Shown here piece by piece: positions 58,817-64,000 of a DNA stretch of 64,000 nt. This DNA is from Sclerodactyla briareus (lineage: Eukaryota; Echinodermata; Holothuroidea; Dendrochirotida; Sclerodactylidae), in NCBI GenBank assembly GCA_026419785.1, contig JAODTK010005765.1:277801-341800 (forward strand), written 5' to 3'. The notes under the pieces are model-generated. The model was not told where the DNA came from and made no database searches. It saw nothing but the letters and a program-made list of their open reading frames with translations. The translations under genes were made by a program, and so were the position numbers. Positions within the stretch are counted from its first letter, which is position 1, and every line of letters starts with the position of its first letter.

Positions 58817-59750
58817 AGTTGCAACAAACCAATTAGTCAATTGCACTTACGTACAAAAACAATCTCCAGTTATGTCCTTCTGTAAAAGGTTGAAACAGCT
58901 TTCAAAACACTAATAAATTTCATACGACACTGACTTCTCGAACTGAACTTCTCAGAAGTAGCGTAAAGGGAGTTTTTGTTTGTCGTGTTACTAATGTGCA
59001 CTATATGGGCTTATTTGGACATTGACAAGCATTAACTTTGGTCCAGATTGTTTTTCATCCCTGAGTGAACCAAAAGCTTTTGTGTTAATACTACATATAA
59101 TATATATCAACAGTGTATTGTTATTGTTCATTCCCAGAAAAAACCGATAGGAAAGCCCTATACCATTTTGGGGAAGTTGGGATTTTTAGGTACAAGATGT
59201 GGTTTAATGATCCAAGGGATGGCTGTGTCCTTAAACTACTTGACAGCACAGTCCGGATGTTTGGTGTGTGGTGAGTAATTATTCTGCTTCTTCCCTCTCA
59301 GAATAAATATCCAGCTTTTAGGTGATCTTGAGTCTCTGTTACGAGGTTGCCTAGTTTTGGCAATTAATACTACTACGCATATTGTCTCCCTTGTTGAATA
59401 TTGGAGTTATGTTCGCCTTTCCCGTTCTTCCCAGGCAGGCGTCTGGATGCTCTTTTTCAGTGCTGGGTTCAAGATGTTCGAGATATATTTGGCTTCCGTC
59501 AGCAACGAGGTTTTTTTTTTCTTGAGACTTCTACTTTTTTTTTTTTTTTTAAAATAATATTTCCAAATCCTCTGACTTCCCTGATGCTTAGCATTATTGT
59601 AAAGTCCTGTTTTCTCCTACCCCTGCTTCGTAAACTTACAGTTTAAACCAAGGAAGGGTCCCTTCACTACTAGAGTAGCGCTGAGGCCAAACTGTCCTAC
59701 ATTCTAAATGTTGTCCCCATTCATGTCCACTTCTTATTTACACTCACATA
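58817..59750 (+). repeat. REP1 dispersed repeat, copy D, 3' part
   Basis: This part resumes with GTTGCAACAAACCAATTAGT and CAATTGCACTTACGTAC, then TTATGTCCTTCTGTAAAAGG and TTAGGTGATCTTGAGTCTC. It then runs through the long-form tail shared with copy C: TTCAAGATGTTCGAGATATA, TTTGGCTTCCGTCAG, T runs and TGCTTCGTAAACTTACAGTTT. Confidence 0.8.
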
Positions 59751-60535
59751 ACTGTAATGTACAAATACAGGCGAATGTTTGTAATGACGAGGTCAAAATA
59801 TTGCTACGTTTCCCTGGATCCTAGTTTGTCCAACGACACATGATGTCAGGCCATGTTCTCGAAAGAGGTTTATAAGTTTGTGGGCTGCGATAGTGGTTAG
59901 CGCAGTGTTTTGAAGGACAAGAAAAATTATTCCCAGGTAATATTACAGTAATAAAATCAAACAAAATAACACTCCTGAGAGTTCACGCCTTTTCCAGTCA
60001 TGTAAAGATTCGGCAGTTTGTGGCAATTTTTAGGCACCTGGCCCCCCCGTTCACAAAAATATACACCAACAAATCAGGTGCTTGTGACCTCCAGTTTCGA
60101 GTCCAGTCTAGAATAGTTTACAGTCAGTTCTGAGATTTTTTTACATACGGTTGGAAACGAGATCCTATGAAATAGCTTGAAAAACTCTACCACCTGTTGT
60201 TTTCAGCGACCGATTTGCTCTATAGCCTTTGAAACGAGGAAGAAGATTTCATCACTGTTTATCGTCGTGTCGAGCCAGGATTCTCCTCCATACACAAAAA
60301 GATACGGTTTTCTGAGGGTTTTCCGTGTGCTTCGTGATCCAGTGGCACATGGTACCATGTTTTGGTGGATATCTGCTGCTATCAGCAAACACAGCAGGGT
60401 GATTGCCTTGGAGTGTTTGAATTGTTTCAATCCAGAGGCTAAGGGAATTTGAATCCACAATATCCAACATACAAAGCCAATAATTGGACACTCCCATCCT
60501 TCATATGTTCTGTAAGAGTGTGAATGCGTTCAAGA
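59751..60535. other. No recognisable gene; one antiparallel ORF pair
   Basis: A 91-codon plus frame (60177-60452) and an 85-codon minus frame (60203-60460) overlap. The minus frame has a plausible composition but no identifiable domain. The 60465-60500 segment matches 49395-49440. Confidence 0.35.
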
Positions 60536-60695
60536 ACAGTCTTAATTCATTTGCCAAGAATTGTGGGCGATTTCTCTAGGTATCTGGGGTTTTCTTCTTT
60601 TTTGGGATGTTGTGGCTTTGGGGTCTTTTTTGAGGATTTTGTCCTCTCTGACCCTTTTTCATTAAACTAAACTAAACTAAACTAAACTGAACTAA
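60536..60695 (+). mobile_element. LINE 3' end with (CTAAA)n tail
   Basis: AAGAACAGTCTTAATTCATTT, here divided as AAGAACAGTC and TTAATTCATTT, is followed by ATTGTGGGCGATTTCTCTAG, a T-rich stretch and CTGACCCTTTTTCATTAAAC, then ACTAA repeats. It is a severely truncated insertion of the LINE family seen in reverse at 57.0 kb. Confidence 0.7.
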
Positions 60696-60739
60696 AATCA
60701 TTATAGGAAATGCACGTACTAAGTGTCAGCATAATCCAC

Positions 60740-61010
60740 CAGGCCTGGGATTGAACATCGTGTTCACAAGTCATAATCGGCTAAAATATCCATGTTCCCC
60801 ATTTCTTACTAAAAGGACTCCCACCAACACTGAAACAATAGGACTTCCGTACTCCCAATAAGAAAGCTGCTGCATGCTAAATTCCAGCTCTGGCGAAGCT
60901 TTCTAGACGTTTTCTGTGTTCACAATATCTTCAAACTTTGACCTCTGTCCACCTCGAATGACCTTTGACCTTACCCCCGAACAACAGGTTTGTGAACTCA
61001 TCATGGGAAA
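60740..61010 (+). repeat. REP2 dispersed repeat, copy 2
   Basis: It matches 51500-51800 in order and orientation, ending in TTTGACCTTACCCCCGAACA then ACAGG. The 146-codon frame 60916-61356, the longest in the window, starts inside this repeat, which argues against it being a gene. Confidence 0.65.
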
Positions 61011-61254
61011 CCCACTTACCAAGTATGCGCTTCATTCATCCGGGAGGGGTCGAGTTATCTTGTTCGCAAGCCATACATGCGTCATATCATCTCCTCCTCT
61101 CCACACACAAACACATACATACACGCACAGTCACAACCATTTCCTTAACGTGTACCTGGAAATGCTGGTTAAGGAAACGGCCGACTCCCAGCTCGGATCG
61201 CTCCCAGAGGCAACTCAGCCGGCCTCTGGGGCACACTCGAGCGTGACGTCCCAG

Positions 61255-61445
61255 CTCTATACAAGCTACGGAGCACGAAACGTAACAAAATCATCAAAGT
61301 TGGAAACAACAAATCGAAAGAATCAATCCATCGTAAAAAAAAGCCTTCGAAAATAGAATCAAGCCTTCAAACGAAGAATCAACCCAATGGAAAGCGGACT
61401 CAAACGAAGAATCAACCCAATGAAAAGCGAATCAGTCTATTCAAA
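61255..61445 (+). repeat. Segment shared with the LINE fragment at 54.58 kb, then short tandem repeat
   Basis: ACGGAGCACGAAACGTAACA and AATCATCAAAGTTGG match ACGGAGTACGAAACGTAACA and AATCATCAAAGATGG at 54587-54620. Next come two or three copies of a ~40 bp unit, CGAAGAATCAACCCAATG with GAAAGCG (61372-61440). The tandem unit may be decayed LINE or untranslated sequence. Confidence 0.5.
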
Positions 61446-61821
61446 CAAGAATCAGTATGTCATATGATACTCCATGATCTTCACCTTAACAGAACTTTGA
61501 TTGTATTGCCGTGCCCCTTTAAGTTGATACACGCCCATTCATTCATTCTATTTTCTCATCATGGTCAATTTATTAGGGTTGGATAAAAAAAAAAAATAGG
61601 CTGAATAGGCCTAACAATACGGCTTTGAAAATCGTGGAAGCCACAGGATACTATCCGGTTTGAACAGACACATAACAATTATTATGAGCAATTTGATTGG
61701 CTGATGCCTGATATATCCACTGTCAAATACCTGCATTCTTCAAGTAAAGCAACACGAAAGAACCACCCGAGCCCCGGGCATGCTGTACTGAAGCTCCTAT
61801 ACAGAAGTCAGTGTGGACCCG
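61446..61821. other. No recognisable gene
   Basis: This is unique-looking AT-rich sequence with no frame over 60 codons. Confidence 0.4.
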
Positions 61822-62358
61822 TGTTGCTACGCCCCGACAGCGCCCTCATTATAGTAGTGTTATAGTGACATGTGACTCGGGCGACATGATTCGCTTTCCG
61901 TCAGAAGATTAGCAATGTTCCGCTTGACAGCCTCCTCTAATTCGAGCTTCACATTCTTAAGCTCTAGTTCACTCCGTGATGTTATACTTTACTCCTAGAT
62001 GGTGTTCTTGCTAGACGCAATCGATTCGTCATTTCGAATTAACTATGATGTTTCTGTGTTTCCGTAATAGGTCGTCTGACTTTCCCGTGTTTCTTTAAAC
62101 AAGGTACCAAGATGTTGCAGAGTCGTGCACTATGACATACCATCTTTACTATGGAGCAACAAAGGTATGCGTGGGGCAAATTGTAGAAGAAATTTGCAGA
62201 TAGAGAGTAACAAACTGAATGTGTTTCACGATGTTACACACAATAGGGCGCCTCCTCACTTCGAATATGTGTTCTCTGACGGAACTTTGAACAGGGCACA
62301 CGATACGCGCTCTAATGTCCTCTCCAATTAATATAATAGCTCCATGGAACCAACTACC
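61822..62358 (+). mobile_element. LTR-like repeat, copy 2 (possible solo LTR)
   Basis: This is the second copy of the 3040-3623 repeat. It starts TGTTGCTACGCCCCGACAG and ends near ATGGAACCAAC. ACCC lies just before the start and just after the end and could be a short target duplication, but this is weak. It has no internal genes. It is a fossil with several small indels relative to copy 1. Confidence 0.55.
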
Positions 62359-62925
62359 CTCTGACTCCTTGCCTACTGTACGGTGACCACTGTGAGTGAC
62401 TGCCAAAAGTTGAAGCTAGCAACAACACTGGCCCTGGGTCAAGTTAGTTTTTCCAAGAAGAATTTCCAATACCAAAGGGTCCGAGACCGATGCCACAATG
62501 TGTCGAGACCGTCCATCCACTTCCACTGTTTGTAGTTATGAACAGATTAAGGAGTATACCGCAATCACTCAATGACTACATATAACACATGTGAAGTCCA
62601 TACAAGTGCCAAATATAGCCTAGGCCAGTGTTGCACGAATTCGCAGCGCATTGCATTGGCTTAACTCCATAGCCCCGTGCACTGCCATATATAATCAGGA
62701 TGTCATGACCTGGCCAAGGTAATGGGTTGTAGTAGAAATCATCTCAAGTACAAAATAGGCCAAAGTGTAGTGTTCTATATATGTGAATAATTTTAGGCAT
62801 CCTCACTCCATTATATCCTTTTCTGTTAAATGAGAGTCCAATTGATGAGTATAGTATTTTTCACTATACGAAATTCCTCAGTCATGTAAGATACTGTTAA
62901 TTTTCTCTCTGACTACCGCTCCTCA
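62359..62925. other. No recognisable gene
   Basis: No reading frame, repeat or regulatory signal stands out. Confidence 0.4.
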
Positions 62926-63260
62926 CATCTACCTCCTCCACCTCTTTTACACTCTATTTACACACATCCCACACGTCATCTCTGCCGCCTCCTTTACACT
63001 CTCTCAATTTGCACACGTCCCACACGCCCCTTTCTCCTCCACAATCCTATTACCGCCTTTTACACTCACTCTATTTACACACGTATCACCTCTCCCCCTT
63101 CTTCTCTCACTCTTTTCCACCAGCTCCCTTACAGTCTCTCTATTCACACACGGCCCATGCACACACCCCTTCTTTACATTCACTGTATTTACAACACTTC
63201 TTCACCCCCTCTCATTCATCTCCACCTCCTTCACACTCATTCTATTTGCTTATTGTGCTC
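62926..63260. repeat. Pyrimidine-rich minisatellite, ~45-70 bp units
   Basis: CTTTTACACTCACTCTATTT, then ACACACGTCCCACACG and a CTCCTCC stretch, recurs about six times (starts near 62944, 62992, 63056, 63127, 63172 and 63230). One strand is almost purely pyrimidine. The plus-strand frames of 92 and 79 codons are repeat-derived. Confidence 0.8.
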
Positions 63261-64000
63261 CCTGATCCTACAGCCAAAACAACATAGCAAAAACTGCCAA
63301 TCTAAGCATGGATTCATATTTTGGATAAATGCGGCAAGAAATCACTACGCAGTGTTGAGTTCTTGCTTTTTCTTGACAGCTCACTTCTGCTTTTGACGCC
63401 CTGTTTTTTCTTCGACACCTTGAAATCTGGTTTTGGCACCCTGTTCCTGTTTCGGACGCATGAGTCCAAATCCTGATGGTGTGATGCCATTCTTTGAGGA
63501 TTTTTCACACTTCGCGCACCAGAACTGCGCGGGCGTGTATGAACTTTCAGAGGGAGTGGATTTGGACAATTGGTAAAAAAAAACTGAACTCAGTCAATGA
63601 ACATGTATTTGTATTGAAGAATTGATGCCCCTCCCCCTTGAAGCTGCCATCTTCACACCTTCTTCATGACTACAGGGGTGGCTGAACGATGCAGACATCG
63701 GTGTATGGGCCCTGTCTATATCAAGGTGTGATGTGGAGGAATGAAACATAGTTGAAGACTGTGCTACCACATTATTCATCACCACCTTGCAGTCTCCTGG
63801 AGTCACAATAACCATTTTAACAGTAGCCTCAACAGCTATGATGAGGCCTCAATATGGGCTTTGTGTTGGACATGGGTCAACGGTCGAACTGAGAGGACGT
63901 TGACACGACACAGTGTATTGGCAGCAATTATTCCCTATGTAATATGCACTGTACACCTCAGCCTCATTCTGGTATCTAATATTTGACTCCTATCATCCCT
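63261..64000. other. No recognisable gene
   Basis: A short self-similar patch (TTTTGACGCCCTG, TTTTGGCACCCTG, TTTCGGACGC) lies at 63390-63460. Minus-strand frames of 60-73 codons are unassigned. Confidence 0.35.

Noticed and set aside
60916-61356. Longest open frame in the window (146 codons, plus) as a gene
   Set aside because: It begins inside dispersed repeat REP2 and runs into a segment shared with 54.58 kb. Its composition (histidine/threonine-rich CACACA stretch) is repeat-like and no domain is visible.
3040-62358. A single giant retroelement bounded by the two LTR-like repeats
   Set aside because: The spacing is nearly 59 kb and the interior is a mosaic of unrelated repeats with no gag-pol belonging to these LTRs.

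Overview
This is a gene-poor, repeat-rich stretch of animal nuclear DNA. The very frequent TAGGCCTA-type motif (for example near 18361, 42583, 42625, 49528 and 61600), the dispersed repeats rich in TGACCT, and the CR1/L2-like LINEs suggest a marine deuterostome, most likely an echinoderm. That assignment is inference and not firm. No tRNA, rRNA, CRISPR array or operon is visible. No open reading frame exceeds about 146 codons. Copies of the same repeat differ mainly by small insertions and deletions, so part of the coding damage may be base-level assembly error.

Layout. 1-5.6 kb: no recognisable gene, then the first of two LTR-like repeats (3040-3623) and a degenerate tandem array of about 140 bp units (4390-5240). 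10.6-12.4 kb: a hAT-like non-autonomous DNA transposon whose interior is a tandem array of about 210 bp modules, each centred on a CGCGCG-type palindrome. 15.6-21.2 kb: AT and CA microsatellites and a degenerate tandem array. 21.6-28.1 kb: the first member of a dispersed family called REP1 here, a short polyG-rich MITE, and a tandem array of about 600 bp units. 30.2-37.6 kb: a decayed Gypsy-type LTR retrotransposon whose 3' LTR is split by a 1067 bp piggyBac-like MITE. The 5' LTR preserves the unoccupied TTAA target. 38.5-39.5 kb: REP1 copy B. 40.5-42.1 kb: a polyG/polyC MITE and a minisatellite of about 75 bp units.

44.6-45.4 kb holds the best candidate for host coding sequence. Two tandem copies of a short exon-like ORF encode an identical very basic peptide, with 62 identical bases inside otherwise diverged duplicates. 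45.5-46.2 kb: a second hAT-like MITE with 8 bp target duplications, carrying one inverted module of the kind arrayed at 11-12 kb. 46.8-61 kb: REP1 copies C and D, LINE fragments on both strands (one nested inside REP1 copy D), a nested foldback structure at 50.8 kb, and a two-copy 472 bp tandem duplication at 53.6-54.5 kb. 61.8-62.4 kb: the second LTR-like copy. 62.9-63.3 kb: a pyrimidine-rich minisatellite.

The main biological content is the layered history of insertions (Gypsy, then a TTAA MITE; REP1, then a LINE), a hAT-like family that accumulates palindromic modules, and the duplicated basic exon.
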